From Sphingomonas panacis (lineage in GTDB: Bacteria > Pseudomonadota > Alphaproteobacteria > Sphingomonadales > Sphingomonadaceae), in contig NZ_CP014169.1 of NCBI RefSeq assembly GCF_001717955.1, positions 62,001-126,000 on the forward strand: a stretch of DNA of 64,000 nucleotides, written 5' to 3'. The notes under the pieces were generated by a model that was not told the DNA's origin, ran no database searches, and was given only the letters and a program-made list of their open reading frames with translations. Both the position numbers and the translations under genes were made by a program. Positions 42,302-51,340 of the stretch are shown piece after piece. Position 1 is the first letter of the stretch, and each line of letters starts with the position of its first letter.

Positions 42302-42766
42302 TCAGGCGGCGGGAGGATCGGGCGCTTCGATGTTGGAGTGGATCTGAACGGGCCGGCGCATCCGATCGAGTTTCTGCACGAGCTGCGCATTGCGGCGTTC
42401 GAGCCGTTCCGCCTGCTGCTCGGCTTCGACAGCGCGTTTCAGTAGGCTAGCGTTATGTGTCGCGAGGGCGATGTTCCTGGCCTCCGTGTCGCGAAGGGCA
42501 GAGCGACTGCGATCGGCCTTGCCGGCGGCCGCTTCAGCGGCGCTCTCACGCTGCGACTGAAGTTCGCGCAGTGCGTCGAGAACACCGCCATGGTGAGTGT
42601 AGATGATGTTGCGGCCGACGCCGGCTGCTCGTGCCAGTGCGGCGACCGTTGGTGCGGTGGACGAATTGCTGGTGAGGATACCAAGGGCTTCGCGCAGGCG
42701 TGCATCGGTATTTGCCCGTCGGCGCGCCTGCGGGGTCGATAGGTCAGCTTCAGACGTCACCGGCAT
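42302..42766 (-). CDS. TnpC/DUF6262-like accessory protein of the recombinase trio
   Basis: The protein has 154 residues. The N-terminal part has a helix-turn-helix pattern (STAPTVAALARAAGVGRNIIYTHHGG), and the rest is a long coiled coil (about 75-140, ending LVQKLDRMRRP). Tn554-type elements encode a small TnpC after two recombinases that influences integration frequency and orientation, and DUF6262 proteins occupy the same place in other trios. The ATG overlaps the third recombinase stop by 17 bp, so this is one operon. Confidence 0.72.
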   Translation of the reverse strand: MPVTSEADLSTPQARRRANTDARLREALGILTSNSSTAPTVAALARAAGVGRNIIYTHHGGVLDALRELQSQRESAAEAAAGKADRSRSALRDTEARNIALATHNASLLKRAVEAEQQAERLERRNAQLVQKLDRMRRPVQIHSNIEAPDPPAA

Positions 42767-44551
42767 TTCCTTTGTCGAGATGGTCGAGGATACGGCGAGA
42801 TTCCAGGATGCGGGCTTCGGCAAGCGCACGGCTTTCGGTATCGAGGTCATCGCGTTGGGTCAGTGCGGTGTTGCGTTCAAGGCGCGCTTCCCAGACCGGC
42901 CTATGCCGGTCGGTCACGGCGAAGTTGGCGCAAGTCGAGCAGGTGCTTTGCGTGCGAAGCACCGGGTTCGGCTCGCGTTCGCCACCGTGGCAAGCGGAGG
43001 TCTCCCGGCGGTAGAGGCAGTAGCCCCAGTCGCAGACGCCGAGACGCATATCGGTTTCGGCAAGGATTCCGGCGATATAGGCATCGACATCACCCGAGCG
43101 CGTGCGTCCGCGGAACGGCGACCGTTCGGAGAGCATGACGCCTGCCTTCCCGGCAACCTGCGGGGCCAGAAGCAGGTCTTCCAGCGCTTTGCGGGTTTCT
43201 TCGGCGGCCTGGTCGTCGATCAGCTCGGCAAGCTCGAAGTCGGTGCCGACATAGGCCCGGTCGGTCATCGCGCGGTGGACGTGGCCGAGATGGCGTTGCA
43301 GCGCCGTCAGGCCCGTGCGGTCGCGCCGCCCGATAAATCGCGAGAACGTCTTGCGTCCCTGATAGGTGGTGAGGCGCCAGACGCCCCCCTGATGGTCCGG
43401 CAAGGCGAGGAACGGCGCAAGCCGCTCGTTCAAGCGAACATTGACCATGGAGGAGGTCAGGTGCTCGACCGGCATCGTCGTTGGGAGCGGCGAACGCCCA
43501 TAACCGAGTTGATGGAGCCAAAGATTCTTCTTGCCGCTGAGTTCGCGAAGCGGAGCAGAGAGGAGTTCGAGGATGTGGATCGCCCGCTGGACCGGCTCCG
43601 GTGCGAGCCAGCGGTGGATGTCGCCATGTTCCGTCAGCGACGTCTTCGTGATCGCGCCGACCAGATAGACATGTTCCTCGCCGTCTCCGTCGGCCGCGCG
43701 CCGTTCGAGACAACCCTCCGCAAGTCTAAGGATCTCGGAGGCTCTCGCGCCAACGAGATAGGCGATGACGACGAAGCAGGCATCGCCGAGCCGGTCCAGC
43801 ATGAACGCCAGGCGGCGCAGCGGCCATTCTGGATTCGGATACCGATCCGCGCAGGGGCACGGCTCGGCCAGCATGGCGCGTCTGACATGCCAGTGCAGCA
43901 TTCGTCCCGGGTGCGCGGTCGGAGCTGGGCGTATAGGTCTGCGAGACGGTCGCGCAGCGCGATTATCTGGTCCGCAGGATCGCCGAGCAGCTCGATAGCC
44001 CCGCTGATGAGCGTCACGGCGATCTCGTCAGGGGTGCAGGGATGGCCGCCATAGGGTTTCCAGTGACGCTTCCCGACCGAGGCGGCGCTAGGCGGCGGCG
44101 CCGATGGTGCGTCGTCCAGCTTGTCGCGCTGCATATGGAAGGTGCGGATCGTTCCGAGATGGCCTTCGGCGGTGCTGATCGAAAGTAATGCGCCGTTCCT
44201 GCCGCGACGGGCGCGGAGCATCGCCACGAACCGATCGACGGTATCCCTGTCGAGTTCGCTGAAGCATCGGACGTTCTCGGTCGCCATCCATCGCACAAGG
44301 AAGCGGATGTTACCGAAGTGGCCGTAGATGGTCTCCTTCCGGAGCGGCATTCGCCCTTCGGGTGGATCGTTCCGCAGCGAGAGCAGGAACAGTTCGGCCG
44401 CATGCCGGAGTGGCGTCCACCGATCGCTGGTAAACCGGCTTCCGTCCGGCATCTCGAACCCCCAGCTGAACGTCATAGCGGCGGCCACGCCTTCATTACC
44501 GAGCAATGGAGCCGGAACCTGGGTGGGCGTGGATTTCGGGACTGAGGCCAT
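42750..44551 (-). pseudogene. Third tyrosine recombinase, frameshifted
   Basis: The N-terminal half reads from the ATG at 44551 to about 43903 (ending AQLRPRTRDE). The catalytic half continues in another frame (MLHWHVRRAMLAEPC...) to 42750. One missing A in GAAATG near 43901 would join them into a protein of about 600 residues. The catalytic half has GARASEIL (first Arg), YQGRKTF (His of H-x2-R replaced), LQRHLGH and DRAYVG (Tyr). The ATG at 43901 could yield a catalytic fragment of 383 residues. A sequencing error is possible. Confidence 0.75.
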
Positions 44552-44555
44552 GAGG

Positions 44556-46394
44556 CTATTCCAGGTCCGGCAGCGGAGGCAGGGCAAACATGAGCCGTTC
44601 CGCGTCCGGCATCATTTCGGGCGGGAACGCCGGCAGCAGGTCTTGCGTCAGTACCTGAAGGCTGGGAGCGTAGAAGAGGCCGAACCGGATCGGGTCGATC
44701 CGCTCCCGCGCCGCTTCAAGGTGCCGTGTGGCCTGGACGATCCGCGCCAGATGAGCCGGGTCGATCGGGACGATCAGGCCGGGACGAGCGAGGCAGCCTC
44801 CCAGCTTCGGGCACACGCGGCCGGGATGGGCATGTCCGCTGTCAGTCGGGCGAAGGCAGTCGTGGCCGAATAGCGCCGACACAGGGGCACCGGTATCCGG
44901 TCCTCTATTTTGCGGCTGATTGGGGCCTGCCTCGCCGCGAACCCAAGTAATCATCAGCGTCTGAAGTCGGGCGATCGTATCGCGCTCGAGGCGGCGAACG
45001 GCATCGCCGTCGACATAGATATCGGTGGTGACGACACTCGCATGATTAAGGACCGCCTTGGCCACCATAATGTCGCCCTGCGATGCCGTATAATGGGCAC
45101 TTGCCATGCTGCTGCGGAACAGCTTGGGCGAGAAGTCGGGGAGCAGCGCACGAGGCTTTTCGGGATGCGCTTCGTTCCACGAGGCGATTGTAGCATTCTG
45201 GCGCTCGTAGAAGCGCAACATTGCCGATCGCAACGTGGCCTGGACGATATGGCCGGCGTGATGATCACGCTCGAGACGGCCAGTCGTCATGAGGAAGCGA
45301 TGCAGGAACAACCGATCGCGCCTCGATGGCTCCACATGCGGCAGCAGGGGGGCCGTCATCGCAAGGAGCTTCTCTATCAGGCGGGGCGCCGCATAGGGTC
45401 GGCGATTGTCGAACGACCGTCGCTGCATGCGTTTCACCTTGCCGCCGGCGCGCGGCTTTACCCACTCTACCATGATGCGGTGACGTTCGAGCGGATGGGG
45501 AACCAGGCAGTCCCGCTTGATCTGACGCAGCGGGCCGGCATTTGCCGCAGTCTGGATCAGCAGCACGATATAGAACGCAACCAGCGTGTCGGTCGTAAGG
45601 TGGAGGTAGCCTTCAAGCTCGCGGAACCCGCCCACTTCGGCGATCCGCTGCCGATCGGGCTTGCTAAGGTCCGAGCCTCGGGCAGGCGGCATGACGCCGT
45701 GGCCGAGGCGGTGGAGCTTCCAGATCCAGCGATCCCGTTCGGCGGTCCGGCCACCATGGAGCGGCAAGTTCGGAAGAGCGACGATGGTTTGCCCGTGCTG
45801 GAACTTGTCCCAGGCCGTCTCGATCTCGGCATAGCAGACTGCCAACAGCGCGCGCATTGCGGCGGGTGTCAGCCTGTCTTGCGGTAGCCGCTGGACGCCG
45901 GCGAGCGGGATCGGATTGTTGGGAACGGCGAAGCCCGGTGCGAACAAGCCCGGATTGTCAGCGTTCGCGCGCTTGAGGTTCGGCCGGATCATACCGAGCT
46001 GACTGGATTGCGATTTTACTCCCCGCGTGCGCCCGTTGGCAGGCTTCGCCAGCCAAGTAATGAACCGGCGGATCGTCGCTGTATCGAGGTCGACCGCGTC
46101 CCTGACACGCGCATCTTCGCACAGGAATCTGCCGAACACCCGCAGTGCGAACCAACGCGCGGTACGGGTGGCGGCGCTGGAGGCCACGTCATGATCGCGA
46201 AAGGCGCGCGAGATAGCTGCGCTGATGTCCTCCGGCATTCCGAACAGAGCCGGGTCGAAGCGTTGAACGATGCTGCCCCATTCGTCGCGGAACTGGATTT
46301 CGGCGACCTCTGCCGGATGGTCCGCCGGCGTCGGTTCGACCCGAAGCGTCCGATCGAGGTGGCTCCTAACCATCGGCCGGAACCAGCTCGCCAT
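44556..46394 (-). CDS. Tyrosine recombinase 2 of the trio (TnpB-like)
   Basis: The protein has 612 residues, the length of Tn554 TnpB. The catalytic domain includes LIQTAANAGPLRQIKRDCL (region of the first Arg), LFRSSMASAHYTASQG, AKAVLNHASVVTTDIYVDG (Tyr nucleophile) and a Cys-rich C-terminal region (FGHDCLRPTDSGHAHPGRVC). Its start overlaps the end of recombinase 1 by 29 bp; an ATG at 46373 is an alternative. It probably cooperates with the other two recombinases in cutting and joining the element ends. Confidence 0.82.
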   Translation of the reverse strand: MASWFRPMVRSHLDRTLRVEPTPADHPAEVAEIQFRDEWGSIVQRFDPALFGMPEDISAAISRAFRDHDVASSAATRTARWFALRVFGRFLCEDARVRDAVDLDTATIRRFITWLAKPANGRTRGVKSQSSQLGMIRPNLKRANADNPGLFAPGFAVPNNPIPLAGVQRLPQDRLTPAAMRALLAVCYAEIETAWDKFQHGQTIVALPNLPLHGGRTAERDRWIWKLHRLGHGVMPPARGSDLSKPDRQRIAEVGGFRELEGYLHLTTDTLVAFYIVLLIQTAANAGPLRQIKRDCLVPHPLERHRIMVEWVKPRAGGKVKRMQRRSFDNRRPYAAPRLIEKLLAMTAPLLPHVEPSRRDRLFLHRFLMTTGRLERDHHAGHIVQATLRSAMLRFYERQNATIASWNEAHPEKPRALLPDFSPKLFRSSMASAHYTASQGDIMVAKAVLNHASVVTTDIYVDGDAVRRLERDTIARLQTLMITWVRGEAGPNQPQNRGPDTGAPVSALFGHDCLRPTDSGHAHPGRVCPKLGGCLARPGLIVPIDPAHLARIVQATRHLEAARERIDPIRFGLFYAPSLQVLTQDLLPAFPPEMMPDAERLMFALPPLPDLE

Positions 46395-47508
46395 AGAGAT
46401 AGGCCAGGCTCTCGCTCAGGTCGCGCTCGTGCAGCTCAACGCAACGCAGATAGATCGCCGTCGTCGTGATTGAAGCGTGGCCGAGCAGCACCTGCACGAC
46501 CTTGAGCGGATTGAGATCGGGATTGGTGCGCGCCTGGACCTGAAGGCGGGTTAGCATCGCCATCGCGAAAGTATGCCGCAGCCAGTGCAATGTGCCGTGC
46601 AGTCCCGCGGCGGCGAACGCTGCTGCGAGCTGCCCGGTCAGGAGCTTGCGCGTCATGGCCCGTCCATGCTCGTTTAGCAGGAGATTGGACGGCGCGCGGT
46701 AGCTTCGGTCGGAACGGCGGATACGGCGGACGATCCGGGCGCGTTCCTCGCCGATATGCCAATGCGTGTGATCGAGCAGCCGAAGCGGCGGATAGACCGT
46801 CCTTGGCCGGTCGCCTTTGGTGATATGCAGCGGCACGCCAACCAGCGGGTCGCTGCCGAGGTCGAGTGGCCAGCTATCAGGGATCTGGTCGACGGCAAGC
46901 GCGCAAAGTTCCTTGCGGCGCAGACCCGCTCCGAGCGCCCATTGCGCGGCAAGTCGCGTGGTGGGCCTCAGATGCGCGAACAGCTGCGCCAGCTCGTCGG
47001 CGCGCAGCGGCCGTGGGAGCTTTTCGGGGCGCGAAACGATGAGTTCGTTGACCTGGCGTCGCTGCAAGCCTGGGCGATAGGCACCGTCAAGCAGCAGCGT
47101 CATCTTCTCGGTCAACCGGAACGGGCAATGGTCGATCAGCCCGCGGTCGAGCGCCCAACCGTAGAAGCGGCAGACGGTCGAGACGCGCGCATTGATCGTG
47201 GTCCGGGCATAGGGCCGCCCGGTATGCGTGCTGGGATTCTCCAGCATCCGGTTGCGGTATGCAGCAATGACACGCTCGTCGGCATCGCGCCATTCGATCC
47301 CCGATTGTTCGAGCGAGTCGAACCAGTCGTGGAGATGCTCGCCATAGGTCCGGACGGTTTCAGAGGCCCGCGCGCGGCCACTCAGTTCGGCGTGTTCCAT
47401 GAGCCAGACAAACGCCGGTTCAATGATCGCCATCCCCGCGTCAAACAGGATTGGGAAGCCGACCGGAATGCCCGCCTCACCTGCACCCGCCCGGATGATC
47501 GTCACCAT
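46366..47508 (-). CDS. Tyrosine recombinase 1 of the trio (TnpA-like)
   Basis: The protein has 380 residues from the ATG at 47508, preceded by GGAGG. It is a complete phage-integrase-type enzyme: an N-terminal SAM-like arm (about 40-140), GAGLRRKEL (Arg I), LHWLRHTFAMAM (H-x2-R), LLGHASITTTAIYL (His and Tyr). It is the first gene of the minus-strand operon with recombinases 2 and 3 and the TnpC-like gene. It lies in the middle of the metal island, opposite in direction to the resistance operons. Confidence 0.88.
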   Translation of the reverse strand: MVTIIRAGAGEAGIPVGFPILFDAGMAIIEPAFVWLMEHAELSGRARASETVRTYGEHLHDWFDSLEQSGIEWRDADERVIAAYRNRMLENPSTHTGRPYARTTINARVSTVCRFYGWALDRGLIDHCPFRLTEKMTLLLDGAYRPGLQRRQVNELIVSRPEKLPRPLRADELAQLFAHLRPTTRLAAQWALGAGLRRKELCALAVDQIPDSWPLDLGSDPLVGVPLHITKGDRPRTVYPPLRLLDHTHWHIGEERARIVRRIRRSDRSYRAPSNLLLNEHGRAMTRKLLTGQLAAAFAAAGLHGTLHWLRHTFAMAMLTRLQVQARTNPDLNPLKVVQVLLGHASITTTAIYLRCVELHERDLSESLAYLYGELVPADG

Positions 47509-47745
47509 GGATCGTGCCTCCGCTGCGCACACGCGGGGTCATGACGGTGACGATAGCATCTTTTCGGGGTCGCGGCCGAACGGCTGTCGGCAGGACGGGC
47601 GCATTTTAGGCCGGGCAATATGACGGTCGTTCCACGCGTCGCGGCCGAAGCTTGAATATTCTAGCCGGGCGGTAACCTAACCGCCTCTGCCGGCGTAAAC
47701 CGGTTCACGTTGACTTCGAGAGCCAAGTAGAGGCACGTCACGCGC

Positions 47746-48117
47746 ATGGTCCGCCGACTCATCTCCCTGTTGCTAGCGATCGCGCTGCTCGGCGTGACGG
47801 GGCAGAGTGCTGCCTATGCCGCACACGGGCCGGACCCGATGCAATCGGCGCACATGTCGATGGACATGGCCGACTGCATGAAGATGATGGAGCAGGCCGC
47901 ACCAAACAAAGCGACCAAGAGCGGCAAGCACAAGGGCTGCACACCGGCCGACTGCCTCAACTTCATGATCTCCTGCGCGGGCATCGCCGCGGCATTGCCC
48001 AACGACCCGACACCTTCGCTCGTCGCCTACAATCGGCGCGCGATCCTGCGTCCCAGCCTCGCGGACCCGCTGCAGGGCCGCTCGCAGCCGCCCGACATAC
48101 AACCTCCCATCGCCTGA
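47746..48117 (+). CDS. Met/Cys-rich periplasmic protein, copper-linked (unnamed)
   Basis: The protein has 123 residues. A signal peptide (MVRRLISLLLAIALLGVTG) is followed by a methionine-rich stretch (MQSAHMSMDMADCMKMMEQ) and two cysteine pairs (KGCTPADCLNF, SCAGI). Met-rich periplasmic proteins at the head of cus or cop operons often bind copper. It starts the plus-strand copper operon next to the divergent recombinase operon. The role is inferred from composition and position. Confidence 0.65.
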   Translation: MVRRLISLLLAIALLGVTGQSAAYAAHGPDPMQSAHMSMDMADCMKMMEQAAPNKATKSGKHKGCTPADCLNFMISCAGIAAALPNDPTPSLVAYNRRAILRPSLADPLQGRSQPPDIQPPIA

Positions 48118-48211
48118 TCTGACTCCATCGGCCTGGCTTTTCGCTCGCCACGGGCTCTCCCGTCGCGCGCGCCGTGCCCGGCCGTCATCCGTTCAGATCA
48201 GGAGATTTCCC

Positions 48212-48463
48212 ATGAAGACCAAGTATGTTGTTGCGGCCGTGGCTGCCGCCTTCTCGTTCGCCGGTGCTGCGAGCGCCGCCCCCGCCGATGGTTCCACCGG
48301 CCACTACGAATGGCGTCAGGCCCCAAGCTATGGCCCGCGCGCGCCGCTCGCGGCACCGCGGCGGGTCTGGGTCGCCGGCAGCATGGCGCAGACCGACTGC
48401 CCGATGATGCACGGCGACAACGCCGCCGCATGTCGGGCGATGATGCCCGGCAAGGCCGGCTAG
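48212..48463 (+). CDS. Small periplasmic protein, 83 residues
   Basis: The signal peptide MKTKYVVAAVAAAFSFAGAASA precedes a short mature part with GHYEWRQAP and, near the end, TDCPMMHGDNAAACRAMM, a possible copper-binding Cys/Met/His cluster. AGGAG precedes the ATG. It lies between the Met-rich protein and cusC on the same strand. No family is recognised. Confidence 0.65.
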   Translation: MKTKYVVAAVAAAFSFAGAASAAPADGSTGHYEWRQAPSYGPRAPLAAPRRVWVAGSMAQTDCPMMHGDNAAACRAMMPGKAG

Positions 48464-48599
48464 GCCCTGCCGGCCGGTCGTCGCTGACGATCGGACCAAC
48501 GATTCCGGCGGCGTGGCTCGTCCACGCCGCCGGCTTTGCCTGGTTTGCATCGCGTACCGCGCCGACCGGCCTGATCTCATTTCGATCAGGAGCATTTCC

Positions 48600-49829
48600 A
48601 TGAGAGCTTGTCTGTTCGCGCCGCTGCTCGCGGCGATCCCGAGCCTCGCGTTCGCAGGGCCGCTCACCTTCGAGGGAGCGTTGAAGCAAGCGCAGGCCAC
48701 TGCGCCTTCGCTCAAGGCGAGGTCGCTCGGCGCGGATGCGGCGCGCTCCGCACGCGGAGCGGCGGGCGCGCTGCCCGATCCAACGCTCTCGGTAGGGGTC
48801 GACAGTTTCCCGATCTCGGGACCGCTCGCGTTCGAGCCGGGCCGCGACGATTTCACGATGGCGCGGGTGGGCATCTCCCAGGAGTTTCCCAACCTCGCCA
48901 AGCGCCACGCCCAGCAGGCCCGCGCCGACACCGACATCGCCGCTGCTGACGCCGATAGCGCCTTGGAGGCGCGCAATGTCGAGGTCGGCACCGCGCTCGC
49001 CTGGATCAACCTCGCTTATGCCGAACGCCGGCTGGCAACGCTGGACGATCTGCTCGCGCGCCTCGATCGGGTCGTGGGGACGACGCCGAGCGCCGTGTCG
49101 TCAGGCAATGCGCGCCCGGCACAGACGCTGGCCGGCCGGCAGGCTGTGGCTGCGTTGCAGGACCGCCGTGCCGAACTGGTGTCGCAGGTTGCGCGGGCCA
49201 GGGCGACGCTTACCCGCTGGACGGGCGACGCCGACCCCCAGATCGCCGGGCCAGTCCCTGACTTCGCTATCGACGCAGTGGCACTGAAAGCCGGTCTTGA
49301 TGGACAGCCGTCGATCCGCATGATCGACGCGCAGAGCGCCAAGGCCAGTGCGGATGTGCGCCTCGCAGAAGCGAACCGGCGACCGGATTTCGGGGTCAAC
49401 CTCGCCTATCAGCGCCGCGATCCGAGGTTCGGCGATTATGTCTCGGCCGGCGTCACCATCAGCCTTCCGACCTTCACCCGGCGCCGCCAGGGCGCGGACA
49501 TCAGCGCCGCCCAGGCGCAGGCCGGGCGGGTCGCGGCCGAGCGCGAAGCGGCGCGCCGCGCGCTGACCGCTGATCTCGACGCCGATCTTGCCGACCATGT
49601 GATGCACCACGAGCAATGGATGCGCGCCCGCGACACGCTTCAGCCGCTCGCAGAGCAACGCGTCAGGCTGGAGACGGCGAGCTACGGCGCCGGCCGCGCC
49701 AGCCTGGTCGATATTGGCGACGCTTACGCCGGGCTTGCCGATGCAACCCTCACCACCCTTGAGCGAGAAGCCATGGTCGCCGCCGATGGCGCCCGGCTTT
49801 CGCTAACCTATCGGAGCGCCGACCAATGA
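48600..49829 (+). CDS. cusC: CusC-like outer-membrane efflux protein
   Basis: The protein has 409 residues from the ATG at 48600, which opens a signal peptide (MRACLFAPLLAAIPSLAFA). TolC-type repeats follow: LTFEGALKQAQATAPSLKARS, and in the second half VRLETASYGAGRASLVDIGDAYAGL. It is the outer-membrane channel for the CusBA pump. AGGAG precedes the ATG. The stop overlaps the cusB start (ATGA). Confidence 0.85.
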   Translation: MRACLFAPLLAAIPSLAFAGPLTFEGALKQAQATAPSLKARSLGADAARSARGAAGALPDPTLSVGVDSFPISGPLAFEPGRDDFTMARVGISQEFPNLAKRHAQQARADTDIAAADADSALEARNVEVGTALAWINLAYAERRLATLDDLLARLDRVVGTTPSAVSSGNARPAQTLAGRQAVAALQDRRAELVSQVARARATLTRWTGDADPQIAGPVPDFAIDAVALKAGLDGQPSIRMIDAQSAKASADVRLAEANRRPDFGVNLAYQRRDPRFGDYVSAGVTISLPTFTRRRQGADISAAQAQAGRVAAEREAARRALTADLDADLADHVMHHEQWMRARDTLQPLAEQRVRLETASYGAGRASLVDIGDAYAGLADATLTTLEREAMVAADGARLSLTYRSADQ

Positions 49830-51340
49830 CCGAAGCCACCTCTTCCCGGTCGCGCCTTGCTGCCGCTGGCGCCCTGATAGCATTGGTCGCCGGCGTGGGA
49901 GGCTACGGCATCGCCCAGCTCGTCGGTCATCCGACCGGGGCGCTGCCTGCGGCCCAGGGTGCCGCCAATGGCGGACGCAAACCGCTCTATTGGTTAGACC
50001 CGATGGTGCCGGCCCAGCATTTCGACAAACCGGGCAAATCGCCTTTCATGGATATGCAGCTCATCCCCAAATATGCCGACGACGCCGGCAGCGGGAATGA
50101 TGCGCCGGGCATCCGCATCGATCCAGCGGCGACGCAAAGCCTCGGGCTACGCACGGTCGCCGTGCGGCGCGGCCCATTGTCGAGCAGCCTCACCGCCACC
50201 GGCACGATCAACTTCAACCAGCGCGATGTCGCGGTCGTGCAAGCGCGTGCCGCCGGATTCGTGCAGCGGGTCTATGGCCGCGCGCCGGGCGACGTGATCG
50301 GGGCCGGCGCACCGCTCGCGGACCTGCTCGTCCCCGATTGGGCTGGCGCCCAGGCCGAATATCTGGCGGTTCGCCGAACCGGGAACACCGTGCTTGCCCA
50401 GGCCGCGCGCCAGAGACTCGCGTTGCTTGGGATGCCGCCGGGCACGATCGCTGCTGTCGAGCGCGGGGACCGGCCGCACAATGTCGTCACCATCTCCACC
50501 CCTACGGGCGGCACGATCAAGACGCTCGGCGTCCGTGCGGGCATGAGCGTGATGGCCGGGCAGTCGCTCGCCGAAATCAACGGGCTCGGCACGGTGTGGC
50601 TCAATGCCGCCGTGCCCGAGGCGGTGGCGGGGCAATTGCGGCCGGGACAGAGCGCGCGCGCCGTGCTCGCCGCCTATCCGGGCGAGACCTTTAACGGCCG
50701 GGTCACGGCGATCCTGCCCGACGTTCAGGCAGAAAGCCGCACCCTCACGGTGCGGATCGAGCTGCCTAATCGTGGTGGCCGGCTCAAGCCTGGCATGTTC
50801 GCGACCGTTTCGTTCGGAGGTAACGCGACACCTGCGCTGCTGGTGCCGTCCGAGGCGCTGATCCGCACCGGCAAGCGGACATTGGTCATGCTGGCGCTCG
50901 ACAAGGGGCGCTACCGGCCGGCCGAGGTCCAGACTGGACGCGAGTCCGGCGACGACACCGAAATCCTCGCCGGGCTGTCCGAAGGCGAGAAGATCATCGC
51001 GTCAGGCCAGTTCCTGATCGATTCCGAGGCGAGCCTGTCGGGCGTCGCGGCGCGACCGATCGGGAGCGCTACGTCCGCTACGACGCCAGAAGCCTCGGCA
51101 AAGCCATCGCCCGCGCTCTACGAGACGACGGGCAGGATCGAGCAGATCACCGGCAACTCCGTCACGCTCAGCCACGAACCGGTGCCTGCGATTGGCTGGC
51201 CGGCGATGACGATGACCTTTGCGCTGGCGAAGCCGTCGATCGCACAGGGGTTGAAGACCGGCGACCGCGTGCGCTTCGGCTTCGACCAGCCGCCGGCGGG
51301 GCCGACTGTGCGGCGCATGGCCAAGGTGGCAGGCCGATGA
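49826..51340 (+). CDS. cusB: CusB-like adaptor with a fused CusF-like domain
   Basis: The protein has 504 residues. One N-terminal membrane anchor is followed by a heavy-metal-binding module ([19 protein letters not shown], about 53-72, ending in MDMQLIPKY) and the adaptor core (barrel-sandwich hybrid and beta barrel, about 100-400). The last 75 residues are a CusF-like domain ([19 protein letters not shown], then GWPAMTMTF), the Cu(I)/Ag(I)-binding signature with Trp and Met ligands. It links CusA and CusC and may collect copper itself. The start overlaps cusC and the stop overlaps cusA by 4 bp each. Confidence 0.9.
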   Translation: MTEATSSRSRLAAAGALIALVAGVGGYGIAQLVGHPTGALPAAQGAANGGRKPLYWLDPMVPAQHFDKPGKSPFMDMQLIPKYADDAGSGNDAPGIRIDPAATQSLGLRTVAVRRGPLSSSLTATGTINFNQRDVAVVQARAAGFVQRVYGRAPGDVIGAGAPLADLLVPDWAGAQAEYLAVRRTGNTVLAQAARQRLALLGMPPGTIAAVERGDRPHNVVTISTPTGGTIKTLGVRAGMSVMAGQSLAEINGLGTVWLNAAVPEAVAGQLRPGQSARAVLAAYPGETFNGRVTAILPDVQAESRTLTVRIELPNRGGRLKPGMFATVSFGGNATPALLVPSEALIRTGKRTLVMLALDKGRYRPAEVQTGRESGDDTEILAGLSEGEKIIASGQFLIDSEASLSGVAARPIGSATSATTPEASAKPSPALYETTGRIEQITGNSVTLSHEPVPAIGWPAMTMTFALAKPSIAQGLKTGDRVRFGFDQPPAGPTVRRMAKVAGR

